From: an uncultured Collinsella sp.
GTDB lineage: Bacteria; Actinomycetota; Coriobacteriia; Coriobacteriales; Coriobacteriaceae
DNA: 64,000 nucleotides
Reading direction: 5' to 3'
Assembly: GCA_902492935.1 (NCBI GenBank)
Contig: CABUNJ010000001.1
Coordinates: forward strand, 77,973 to 141,972
Shown here: piece by piece, positions 33,687 to 42,091 of the stretch
How positions within the stretch are numbered: the stretch's first letter is position 1
How the letters are laid out: each line of letters starts with the position of its first letter
The notes under the pieces: model-generated
Told to the model about the DNA's origin: nothing
What the model saw: the letters and a program-made list of their open reading frames with translations, nothing else
The model's database searches: none
Position numbers and translations under genes: made by a program

Positions 33687-36170
33687 ATGACCGAACACCA
33701 CGCCATCAGCCGCCGAGCATTTACGTTGGGCCTTGGACTCGCGGCGTTGTCGCCACTTGCAAGCCTGCCCGAAACCGCGGCATTGGGCATTGGCCCACGA
33801 GCGGCATTTGCAGACGACGCTGCCACAGCGTCGGTCAGCCTCGACAATTTCGTCATTCGCCTTCGCCCCGCGGGCTATTTTCGTACCGCAAGCGTTAACG
33901 AAGACGGCAACGTCATCGGCAACGTCTGCCATCTGTTTAATGACGGCACGTCCAGCAAGCTCATCCTTGAGAACGTAACGACCAAGAATGACGATACAAA
34001 CTGGTATGCTATCCGCACCTTGCTCAATTTCGAAGAGCATAAAAAGACGGGCTACAGCATTTGGTCGGTCGATGGCGACTCGGACAAAGACGGAAAGGTC
34101 ATCCACGTATGGAGTGGCGAGCACGACGGCAAGCCCAGCCGCTCTTTTGCGTTCGACCGCCAGTCAAACGGAACCTACATCATCCGAGACCGCACAAACG
34201 AGAAAAAAGACATTAATTACCTGGCCATAGAAAAGGACGGCAAAGACCAAGACAACAACAAGATCTGCCACAAGAGGAAGAGCATTCCGTGGGAGCTCGA
34301 ACTTGTCGGTTACGACAAGGGCGAGATCAATACCACGGTTAGAAGTATCGACTGGATCACGTATAGCAGCTACGTCGATGGGCCATGTTGGATGAGCCAC
34401 GTCGACGACGACAAATACCTCGACGAACTGAGCATCCCAGGCACGCATGATTCGGGCAGCTGCAGCGTCGACAACGACACCGAGCCCCAAACCTCGCTTG
34501 CAAAGTGCCAGCAGGATTACATCCCCACGCAGTTGCTCGAAGGCATTCGCTACTTTGATATTCGACTCGGAAAGGGTGAGAACCCCGGCATCGACCACGG
34601 AGATTGCTACCTGCTCAAAAAAGACGGGAACTTTATGCATCTTTCCGATGTCATCGGGTACTTCAATACGTTTTTGAGCGAAAACCCGAAAGAAGCGCTC
34701 ATCATGCTCGTGTCGCGGGGCAACGACGAGGCTACCGACGAAAGCCTCACGACGGCTTTTGCCAATGTTATGGACAAGAACCCCAATCTGTTCTACACAT
34801 CGAGCCGCATCCCCACGCTGGGCGAGGTGCGCGGAAAAATCGTCTTGCTGCGTCGATTTAGGCTCGTCGGCAGCAGCGTAAACGGCCACACGTGGGGCCT
34901 CGACCTCACCGAATGGGACGACAAAATCGCAGCGCACACCGACAGCGCCTCCATGTGTCTCGTTCGAGACGAGCGGGGCTTTGAAGCCGTGGGGAAAACG
35001 GGTGACGAAAAGCCCTATTGCACCAAGGTATATGCCCAGGACCATTACGAATGCACAGGAACCGACAAAATCAGCTGGGTCGATATGGCGCTGCAGGAGA
35101 CAACCAAGCTCGCCCGCATCATGGTGGACGTCGAGGACGATGCCGGGGCCAAGGTAAAGGTCTTGGAGCACAGCTGGTGCATCAACTACACCAGCTGCAC
35201 GAACCACAAGCAAGGAAGCAATCCTTTTACCGCGGCACGAGTGGTCGACGAGCACCTGTACAAGAGCTCGTATATAAACAATACCGGAGTTGAGGGCACA
35301 AAAGAGAACTGCCGTAAGAACATTGGCATCATTGCGTCCGACTTTGTTGATGCGGCACTGGCCCGAAGCATCTACCAGCGTAATTACGATGCGCAGCACA
35401 AGCAGACAGCTTCGTGCTACCTCCCAGCCCGCATGCACATGACATATGGCGACTCGCTGAGCGACGCCTCGCTCCAGGACGGCAAGACCGTTGGCGAGGG
35501 TCATTTCCGCCTCGTCGACAGCAGCAACGTACTCAACGTGGCGGCTTCGGGCCATGCGTTTGCCATCGAATATGTGGATGTCGACGCCTTGGGCAACGAG
35601 ACCGTTACGGAGCTGCGGGGCTCCGTGCCCATCGATATCGATCCACGCGCGCTGACGCCCCATTTTGAGGGACTCGAAGGCCTTAAGGCCGGCGAAGACG
35701 TGCGCGCCAAGATTGCGGCATCACTCGAGGGCAAGCTCGAAACCGATGCCTGCACGGCCCAGCTTGAGTTTGTGCACGACGCGAACGGCGCTCCGGGAAC
35801 GGCGATGACCGAGGGCGAGGCATTTGCCGCGGGGACGTATTGGGTGCGTGCGAAAGGCCTGTTGGGCGACGCGGCGCAAAACTACACGCTTGCCACCGAC
35901 GGAGCCGCAAGCTTTACTGTGACGACTTCGGGCAACGCGGGCGACACCGGCAACGGTACCGGCGGCGGCAACGGCAACGATGCCAACACGGACAGCGCCG
36001 ACAAGAACGGCAAGGGCAACAAGAGCAAGGGCTCGGGCGAGAAGCTCGCCGGCACGGGCGACGGCTCTGGCATCGCCGCCGGGCTCGCCGCTGCCGCCGT
36101 AGCGACAACGGTCGCCGGCGCGGCGATGCTTGACAATGCCCGCGACAATACCGAGGACGTTAACGAATAG
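33687..36170 (+). CDS. Surface PI-PLC-like phosphodiesterase with LAxTG anchor
   Basis: 827 residues, GGAGAAG upstream. The N-terminus SRRAFTLGLGLAALSPLA is a signal peptide with a twin-arginine-like pair. Residues about 45-215 form a beta-rich, lectin-like domain. The PI-PLC X domain (about 230-560) has LSIPGTHDSGS with the first catalytic His, GIRYFDIRLG, and IDHGDCYLL with the second His. Two Ig-like segments come after. The C-terminus is a Gly/Asn/Lys-rich linker, LAGTG (787-791), a membrane helix and an acidic tail, fitting sortase anchoring with a variant motif. It probably cleaves inositol phospholipids or GPI-like glycolipids outside the cell. Confidence 0.85.
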   Translation: MTEHHAISRRAFTLGLGLAALSPLASLPETAALGIGPRAAFADDAATASVSLDNFVIRLRPAGYFRTASVNEDGNVIGNVCHLFNDGTSSKLILENVTTKNDDTNWYAIRTLLNFEEHKKTGYSIWSVDGDSDKDGKVIHVWSGEHDGKPSRSFAFDRQSNGTYIIRDRTNEKKDINYLAIEKDGKDQDNNKICHKRKSIPWELELVGYDKGEINTTVRSIDWITYSSYVDGPCWMSHVDDDKYLDELSIPGTHDSGSCSVDNDTEPQTSLAKCQQDYIPTQLLEGIRYFDIRLGKGENPGIDHGDCYLLKKDGNFMHLSDVIGYFNTFLSENPKEALIMLVSRGNDEATDESLTTAFANVMDKNPNLFYTSSRIPTLGEVRGKIVLLRRFRLVGSSVNGHTWGLDLTEWDDKIAAHTDSASMCLVRDERGFEAVGKTGDEKPYCTKVYAQDHYECTGTDKISWVDMALQETTKLARIMVDVEDDAGAKVKVLEHSWCINYTSCTNHKQGSNPFTAARVVDEHLYKSSYINNTGVEGTKENCRKNIGIIASDFVDAALARSIYQRNYDAQHKQTASCYLPARMHMTYGDSLSDASLQDGKTVGEGHFRLVDSSNVLNVAASGHAFAIEYVDVDALGNETVTELRGSVPIDIDPRALTPHFEGLEGLKAGEDVRAKIAASLEGKLETDACTAQLEFVHDANGAPGTAMTEGEAFAAGTYWVRAKGLLGDAAQNYTLATDGAASFTVTTSGNAGDTGNGTGGGNGNDANTDSADKNGKGNKSKGSGEKLAGTGDGSGIAAGLAAAAVATTVAGAAMLDNARDNTEDVNE

Positions 36171-36199
36171 GCAAGCCAGTCTTTTGGGCTCATTAACTC

Positions 36200-36236
36200 A
36201 ATCGGGGCGCAGAATACCGTTCTGCGCCCCGATTTT
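36200..36236 (+). terminator. Rho-independent terminator, possibly bidirectional
   Basis: ATCGGGGCGCAGAA and TTCTGCGCCCCGAT form a perfect 14-bp stem followed by TTTTTACC. It separates the convergent PI-PLC and small-protein genes. Confidence 0.92.
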
Positions 36237-36262
36237 TACCTTGGCCCGAACGCCGCTATCGG

Positions 36263-36532
36263 CTACATCACCATGTTCAGCGCGTTCACAAATTCCTGGG
36301 CCTGGGAGCGGCTGCTCAGGCTAAAGACGCAAGCGGTCAACAGCCGATTGCGCAGAAAAACATCGCGGCCTTTGATTCTATTGACGCCCGTAATGTCCTT
36401 AAGATAGACAATCTCGGTGTGCTTGCCACCAAAAGTGCCCTTCTTGAGCACCTCGATACGGTTGGGGTAGATCTTGACGTCTTCAAACCTACCGGAACCT
36501 TTGTCCTGGAATAGCAGCGTGTTGTTGTCCAT
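36263..36532 (-). CDS. Small protein, PH-like fold suspected
   Basis: 89 residues starting MDNNTLLFQDKGSG behind GGGAGTG; earlier in-frame starts (36571, 36577) lack a ribosome site. The sequence alternates short strands (EDVKIYPNRIEVLKKGTFGGKHTEIVYLKDITGVN) with a C-terminal helix (SQAQEFVNALNMV), the pattern of a small bacterial PH-like domain. No signal peptide or membrane segment. No assigned role. Confidence 0.6.
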   Translation of the reverse strand: MDNNTLLFQDKGSGRFEDVKIYPNRIEVLKKGTFGGKHTEIVYLKDITGVNRIKGRDVFLRNRLLTACVFSLSSRSQAQEFVNALNMVM

Positions 36533-36700
36533 ACGCGTCACTCCCGCGGGGTTCGCTAAAACTGCCTCCATAGTCACATTTTAGTCACCGCAAGGCTCCC
36601 ATGCGAAGGTGCCAGACAGCAAAGCAATTCGTGTCCGCGCGAGGCTTTAAACTAAATGCGATAAAGATGCATTCCACAAGAGGAAAGTGGGGCGACAGTG

Positions 36701-37750
36701 ATGGGCGAACTGGTAAACCGTGGAGAATCGGCAATCGTGCCCGAAGGTTTTTACAAGCAGGTCTCCTCAATTCTCAACGCCGCTCGCGACAAGGCCTATA
36801 CCGCCGTTAACTTTGCGATGGTTGGGGCATATTGGGAGATCGGCAAGAGTATTGTTGATGAACAGGGCGGAGAGGAGCGCGCCAAGTATGGCGATGCACT
36901 GATCGACGAACTTGCCGTTAGATTGACTAAGGATTTTGGCAGAGGCTTCAACGCCAGAAGCTTAAGATACATGCGTCAGTTTTATCTTGCGTTCCCAATC
37001 CGGAACGCGCTGCGTTCCGAATTGAATTGGACACATTACCGCAGGTTATCGCGTATAACCGACCCTGATGCTCGCGCCTGGTACATGAACGAATGCGCCG
37101 ATTCTCGTTGGAGCACGCGTCAGCTCGAGCGCCAGATCAACACCATGTTCCGCGAGCGCCTACTTGCCAGCAAGGACAAAGAGGCCGTCACCCAGGAAAT
37201 CCAAAAGAGCGCCCCGGCTCGTCACCCCGAGGATATCATCCGCGACCCATATGTACTGGAGTTTTTAGGTTTCTCGGACGATGCTGCGTTTCGCGAGAGC
37301 GATCTAGAGCAGGCGCTCATCACGCATCTTCAGAAGTTCCTGCTGGAGCTTGGCCGTGGCTTCGCTTTCGAGGCGCGCCAAAAGCGCATCACCTTTGATG
37401 GGCGCCATTTCTATATTGACCTTGTTTTTTACAACTATCTGATGCGCTGCTTCGTGCTCATCGACCTTAAGACGGACGATCTTACGCATCAGGACCTGGG
37501 CCAGATGCAAATGTATGTGAACTACTACACGCGCGAGCTCATGAACGAAGGCGACAATCCGCCCATAGGCATCGTGCTCTGCGCGGACAAAAGCGACTCG
37601 ATTGTCGAGTACACGCTGCCCGAAGACAACGACCAAGTGTTTGCCGCCAAATACCTGCCGTATCTTCCAAGCAAGGAAGAGCTGGCGCGCGAGCTGAGTG
37701 CCGAGTACCGCGCCATCAACGAAGCGACTAATGGCGAAACGCAAGGGTAG
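36701..37750 (+). CDS. YhcG/DUF1016-type PD-(D/E)XK nuclease-domain protein
   Basis: 349 residues from ATG 36701 (a GTG one codon upstream is also possible). An N-terminal DUF1016 helical domain (AYWEIGKSIVDEQGGEERAKYG, FGRGFNARSLRYMRQFY, LNWTHYRRLSRI) precedes a PD-(D/E)XK nuclease-like domain (EFLGFSD, LELGRGFAFEARQKRI, FYIDLVFYNYLMRCFVLIDLKTDDL). The FYIDLVFYN...FVLIDLK residues match the D-x(n)-E/D-x-K active site. Such genes often sit in defence or mobile islands, sometimes beside type I restriction systems. This one stands alone between housekeeping genes. A weak hairpin (37930-37955) lies downstream. Confidence 0.85.
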   Translation: MGELVNRGESAIVPEGFYKQVSSILNAARDKAYTAVNFAMVGAYWEIGKSIVDEQGGEERAKYGDALIDELAVRLTKDFGRGFNARSLRYMRQFYLAFPIRNALRSELNWTHYRRLSRITDPDARAWYMNECADSRWSTRQLERQINTMFRERLLASKDKEAVTQEIQKSAPARHPEDIIRDPYVLEFLGFSDDAAFRESDLEQALITHLQKFLLELGRGFAFEARQKRITFDGRHFYIDLVFYNYLMRCFVLIDLKTDDLTHQDLGQMQMYVNYYTRELMNEGDNPPIGIVLCADKSDSIVEYTLPEDNDQVFAAKYLPYLPSKEELARELSAEYRAINEATNGETQG

Positions 37751-37929
37751 CAGCACGTTGCGACCGAAGCCACCGCAGCCGTCGCAGGCGCACTCGCGGT
37801 TGCGACGCACGCTACGAAACAATACCGGTCATGGACGCCGGCAACGACATTCTAGCCGTGGCTGGCGAGCGTGACCTGACAGGCAAAGACGCGGCCTTCG
37901 TCTGATGTGGGTCCATTGGCTGCCACAGA

Positions 37930-37955
37930 AAAGGGCCGGTTGCAGCCGGCCCTTT
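37930..37955. terminator. Terminator-like hairpin in a 425-nt gap
   Basis: AAAGGGCCGG and CCGGCCCTTT form a perfect stem around TTGCAG; a short T-run follows on the minus strand, so it may end the zinc-ribbon gene at 38176. The rest of 37751-38175 contains no gene with a ribosome site. Confidence 0.5.
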
Positions 37956-38175
37956 AGACGATAATAACTGCGTTGCCCGCGCTTCCGAAGTGTGACTAGC
38001 TGAGGAGCGGGTTCCGCGGCACAACCTGATTTTACCCAGTGAGGAGGCTCTTTTGCAGCCGCTCCACTGTTTATTTACATCTGGCACTCTCAAACAATCA
38101 GACGGCAGCCCGCGCTCCCGTGAGCTGCCCCATACCCCTGGCTTTCACGTTACGGCGCCAACCAGCACCGCTCCC

Positions 38176-39513
38176 CTACTTCCCAAATAGCGCACCCAGC
38201 AGGCCGCGACGTTTGGGCTTCTCCTCTCGGTAGGAACCCTCGACGGCGGCTGCCACCTGGCGCGGTTGCTCGCCGCTTCCACGGCGCACAATCTGGTATA
38301 GGAACGGCGATTTAACATATTTGACCTCGACGGGCGTGGCGTGCACGGTGCTCTCGCCGGACAGATGCAGGCTCGGGTTGAGCGGCGCCACGATATGCGT
38401 CTCGCGCTTGTCGCTAAACACCACCGCGGCCGCGCGGCCCGTCTGGCCGTTTACAGCAATGCGCACCTGCTCGCCATCGCGGCTGTCCGTCGCCGGACGA
38501 TCGACAAAGTACACCGGCACCATAACTAAGCCGTCCTTGTGCTTGCGGACCTTGCGCGCCCAGGCGCGGATGCTCTTTTTATTGAGCCCCAGTACAGCCT
38601 CGGCGTCGTTGCCCGCAACGTCGAGCGCCAGCTTATCAATAACCACCTGGTCCTTGGTAGACGCATCGACGGAGACAACGCGGAAGTCGCCTTCCTGCAT
38701 GGCGGGATCGAACGGGCCGACCTTGGCAAAGTCCCACGGCTCCAAAATGCCCATGAGGCGAACGTCCAGGTAGTTTGCCCTGGGGTATGCCCAGTCGAGC
38801 ACCTCGTAGTACACCAAGGCCTCCTTGCTCAGGCCCTTGCCCGGGAAGCTCGCCATCATGCGCAAGTCCGCCAGCGCCATGGGGAAATAGAAGAGCATCA
38901 TGTCGTTTTGGATCGCGTCTTCCACGTCGTGCCCGGCAAAGGCATCCGGATACTGGCGCACCAGCTGCAGCGCGTTGGCACGTGCCTGCTGCGGCGAGAT
39001 TTCGCAGGGAATACCCTGCTCGGGCACATACTCCGCACCAACGCCCAAGGTCAGGCGCTTGCTAAACGTCCCCGGCTTGAGCAGGTCCGCAATGCCGATC
39101 TTATTGCCGCAGGACGGGCACTCAAACACACGCTGCGTTGACTCGCCCTCAAAGGACGCTCCGCAGAAGGGGCAAGGAATGCTCACATGCGTGGCCTCTT
39201 GGAACTCCTGCGCCGTGCCGCGATCCTCCCACAGCAGATGTTCCAGGACCGACTGATTGCGCCAGTGCGCATTGAAGAAATACCAGTCCGGGTCCTGCGG
39301 GCGCTCGAGTTGCGACACATGCGTGAGTTTGAGCAGTCCATCCACCACCGTCAACGGCGTATGGCGAATACCCAAAGCGCTCTTGGGCTCTCCGGCGTCC
39401 GCCTGCCACGGAACCACCGTGCCGCAATAGGCGCACTCAAAGCTGCGCTTAGCCTGGTGCGAGTACATAGGGCCGCCGCAGTTTTGACATTTAATGGCAA
39501 ACATCTCGTCCAT
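38176..39513 (-). CDS. Double zinc-ribbon protein of unknown function
   Basis: 445 residues from ATG 39513 behind AAGGAGG. Two zinc ribbons are visible: CQNCGGPMYSHQAKRSFECAYCG at the start and CPFCGASFEG...ECPSCGNKI near residue 130. The C-terminal two thirds (DWYFFNAHWRNQSVLEHLLWED, ALVYYEVLDWAYPRANYLDV, VMVPVYFVDRPA) have no recognised domain. No signal or membrane segment. The paired TFIIB-type ribbons suggest nucleic-acid or protein contacts, but no role is established. Divergent from the CDF transporter gene. Confidence 0.65.
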   Translation of the reverse strand: MDEMFAIKCQNCGGPMYSHQAKRSFECAYCGTVVPWQADAGEPKSALGIRHTPLTVVDGLLKLTHVSQLERPQDPDWYFFNAHWRNQSVLEHLLWEDRGTAQEFQEATHVSIPCPFCGASFEGESTQRVFECPSCGNKIGIADLLKPGTFSKRLTLGVGAEYVPEQGIPCEISPQQARANALQLVRQYPDAFAGHDVEDAIQNDMMLFYFPMALADLRMMASFPGKGLSKEALVYYEVLDWAYPRANYLDVRLMGILEPWDFAKVGPFDPAMQEGDFRVVSVDASTKDQVVIDKLALDVAGNDAEAVLGLNKKSIRAWARKVRKHKDGLVMVPVYFVDRPATDSRDGEQVRIAVNGQTGRAAAVVFSDKRETHIVAPLNPSLHLSGESTVHATPVEVKYVKSPFLYQIVRRGSGEQPRQVAAAVEGSYREEKPKRRGLLGALFGK

Positions 39514-39731
39514 GGAAACGTCCTCCTTTGCACAGGGGCTGTCGACATTAAGTATGTCGAGCAAGCAGGCACATGCCCATACCCATGTGGCCCAAAATGG
39601 ACCACCCAGGCAGACGAGAAGGCTCGCTCGTTAGCGCCGGCAGACTATTGCTGCATTTTCTGAGCATCGGTGCACGGCGCCCCCGCGCGAGCTACACTAT
39701 CCCCTTAAACATGATTGTGAGGACGACCGCT

Positions 39732-40913
39732 ATGCTATTTGTAAATCGGCTGGTACATACGCTTGTTCCCGGCAGCGAGGGCAAGCCGGTCGATGCATCT
39801 TGCCGCACCAACGCGGGTTTTGCCGCAAGCCTCATCTGCATTGGCCTCAACATCACTCTGTGCCTAGCCAAGGGCATCGCGGGCCTGCTTGCCGGCTCCG
39901 TCTCCCTCATCGCCGATGCTTTCAACAACCTCTCCGATGCCTCGAGCAACATCGTGAGTCTGCTCGGGTTCCGCCTTGCCAGCCGCCCGGCAGACGAGGG
40001 CCACCCTTACGGCCACGGCCGCTACGAGTACCTGGCCGGTCTGTTTGTCGCCGTCCTGGTTTGCGCCGTCGGCATCAACCTGATTCTCGAGTCGGTCACC
40101 AAGATCATCAAGCCCTCGCCCACCGCTTACACGTTTATTTCCCTTGCGGCACTGGCTACGTCCATGCTCGTTAAGCTCTGGATGGCAGCGTTCAACCGCA
40201 CGCTGGGCGATCGCATCGACTCGGAGACGCTCATAGCCACGGCGCAGGACTCCAAAAACGACGTCATCACCTCGGGCTCGGTCTTGGTGGCGGCGCTTAT
40301 TTCGCAGACGACCGGCTTTGATCTCGATGGCTGGGCAGGCCTGGGTGTGGGCATCTTCATCTGCATCAGCGGTCTGGGCCTGGTGCGCGACGCCATCAGC
40401 CCGTTGCTGGGGCAAGCGCCCGACCCCAAGCTCGTCCAGGCAATCCGCGACAAGATCATGTCCTATCCGCAGGTCTTGGGCACACACGACCTCATGGTGC
40501 ACGACTACGGCCCCGGTCGTCAGTTTGCCAGCGCCCACGTGGAGATGCCCGGCGAGGGCGACGCGTTTGAGCACCACGAGATTCTGGACACCATCGAACA
40601 CGACATCAAGCGTCAGATGGGCATCGGCATCACGCTGCACTGCGACCCCATCGCCACCACCGGCGACGACCTGCGCGGCTGGGTCAAGCGCGGCGTCATG
40701 CAGATCGATCCTGCGCTCTCCATCCACGACCTGCACGAGCACGACGGGTTCGTTTCGTTTGACCTGGTGCGTCCCGACGGCTTTGACATATCCGACGAGG
40801 AGCTGCTGGGGCTCGTCACGCGCATCGTGCACGAGCGCCGACCCGATGCCTCATGCGTCGTCACGTTTGATTCGGGCTTTAGCTCGCCCGACCGTCCGGC
40901 CGAGCAACTGTAG
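39732..40913 (+). CDS. Cation diffusion facilitator, Mn/Fe-type
   Basis: 393 residues from ATG 39732 (GTGAGGA upstream). Six-helix CDF exporter followed by a cytoplasmic domain of about 180 residues, longer than usual. The two intramembrane metal sites read DAFNNLSD in helix 2 and DSKND in helix 5. The DxxxD pair, instead of HxxxD, is associated with manganese or iron exporters such as MntE, rather than zinc exporters. HGRYEYL and HDLMVHDYG are typical of the family. The extra C-terminal part repeats an H/D-rich pattern (IHDLHEHDGFVSFD). Likely protects against metal excess. Confidence 0.9.
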   Translation: MLFVNRLVHTLVPGSEGKPVDASCRTNAGFAASLICIGLNITLCLAKGIAGLLAGSVSLIADAFNNLSDASSNIVSLLGFRLASRPADEGHPYGHGRYEYLAGLFVAVLVCAVGINLILESVTKIIKPSPTAYTFISLAALATSMLVKLWMAAFNRTLGDRIDSETLIATAQDSKNDVITSGSVLVAALISQTTGFDLDGWAGLGVGIFICISGLGLVRDAISPLLGQAPDPKLVQAIRDKIMSYPQVLGTHDLMVHDYGPGRQFASAHVEMPGEGDAFEHHEILDTIEHDIKRQMGIGITLHCDPIATTGDDLRGWVKRGVMQIDPALSIHDLHEHDGFVSFDLVRPDGFDISDEELLGLVTRIVHERRPDASCVVTFDSGFSSPDRPAEQL

Positions 40914-40925
40914 CCTGCTTAACAG

Positions 40926-41912
40926 CTAGTTTCCCTGCGCGCCCGAGATGCCGTTTTGCAGCGCGTCCCAGGCGTTGGTAGCCATATCGCCCAGATTCTG
41001 AGCAGTATCGCCGAGGTTTTGGGCTGTATCGCCCAGCTCTTGTGCCTTGTCTCCCAACTCCTGTGCCTTGTTGCTCAAATCCTCCAGCGTATTGGAGCTC
41101 GAGCTGTCGGTACCGCTTTGGCCGCCGGACGAGTTGCCATAGCTGTTCTTGTGCGTGAGCTGAATCTCCAGGTTGCCGTTGTCGTTATAGTAGGCATTCG
41201 TAACAACCCAGTTGGAATCGATGACGGGCGTTGAGCCATCGTCGGTCAGGATCACGGCGTTCGAAAGGTCGGCTCCGCGTGACTTGAGGAGCTTCTTGGC
41301 GTTGGACCAGTACTGTCCCGGGATATCGCTCAGGTCGACGGCAGCAGACTGGGTGGTCTCGGCCTGCTCGGTCGTGGCATCGGTCGTGGCGCCCCGCTTG
41401 TTGAGCATGCCCGACACGATGGCGAACACGACCGACAAGGCAAAGAAGATCGCCAGCACAATCAGGATTTTCTTGATCACGCTCGACGGACGCGACGGTG
41501 CCTTCTCCTCGTCCTCACCATACTGCGGAATCGATTTGGGATACTCGCGATACGGCTGGCGCGACTCGTAGCGAGGCTGCGCCGTGCGAGGCAAATACGT
41601 CGTCTGCTGAGGCTGCGGAATGGGATTCTGCGGCAGGTTGTCATAGGAATTCGGCGTCGAGGCAGCATAAGAATCCTGCGGCGCGTAATCAAACGGATCC
41701 GGAGCTGCGTTGCCATAGGGGCCTTGCGAAGATGCAGCGTAAGAATCCTGCGCCGTGTCGCCATAGCCCATAACCCGGGTGGGCTCGGCAGAAGGCTGCG
41801 TCGCGGCGGGGTCGGTATAACCGGGGTTGGGAACAACGCGGGTCGCATCGGCGCTATCGCCAGCCTGCGCGGAACCGTAGCCGCCCATCACGGTTGTCTT
41901 GTCCTGATCCAT
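40926..41912 (-). CDS. PASTA-like membrane protein with Tyr/Pro/Gln-rich head
   Basis: 328 residues, AAAGGA upstream. The N-terminal ~130 residues are low-complexity (repeats of DSYAAS, and TTVM/TRVV/TRVM motifs that resemble Ser/Thr-kinase targets in actinobacteria). One membrane helix (IKKILIVLAIFFALSVVFAI) follows. The outer part has a PASTA-like unit (IPGQYWSNAKKLLKSRGAD) and ends in heptad repeats (NKAQELGDKAQELGDTAQ, repeated as TAQNLGD). It may respond to, or be modified by, a PknB-type kinase; this is inferred from the layout only. Confidence 0.65.
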   Translation of the reverse strand: MDQDKTTVMGGYGSAQAGDSADATRVVPNPGYTDPAATQPSAEPTRVMGYGDTAQDSYAASSQGPYGNAAPDPFDYAPQDSYAASTPNSYDNLPQNPIPQPQQTTYLPRTAQPRYESRQPYREYPKSIPQYGEDEEKAPSRPSSVIKKILIVLAIFFALSVVFAIVSGMLNKRGATTDATTEQAETTQSAAVDLSDIPGQYWSNAKKLLKSRGADLSNAVILTDDGSTPVIDSNWVVTNAYYNDNGNLEIQLTHKNSYGNSSGGQSGTDSSSSNTLEDLSNKAQELGDKAQELGDTAQNLGDTAQNLGDMATNAWDALQNGISGAQGN

Positions 41913-42030
41913 GCAACGATTCCTTTCCGTCGCGCGTGAGCCTCAAGTTATCCATGCATTCTACCCGCGCAAAAGCCTATGATGGGCAGAGTCTATCGGT
42001 ATCTACAAGACATGCGCGGGTCTAAGGATC

Positions 42031-42066
42031 AAAAAGCCCCGCCGGGCCTTGTGGGCACGGCGGGGC
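42031..42066 (-). terminator. Rho-independent terminator after fhs
   Basis: GCCCCGCC and GGCGGGGC (42036-42043, 42059-42066) followed on the minus strand by TTTTTGATCC, 26 nt after the fhs stop. Confidence 0.9.
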
Positions 42067-42091
42067 GGACAAGCAGCTATGGACAGCAGAC

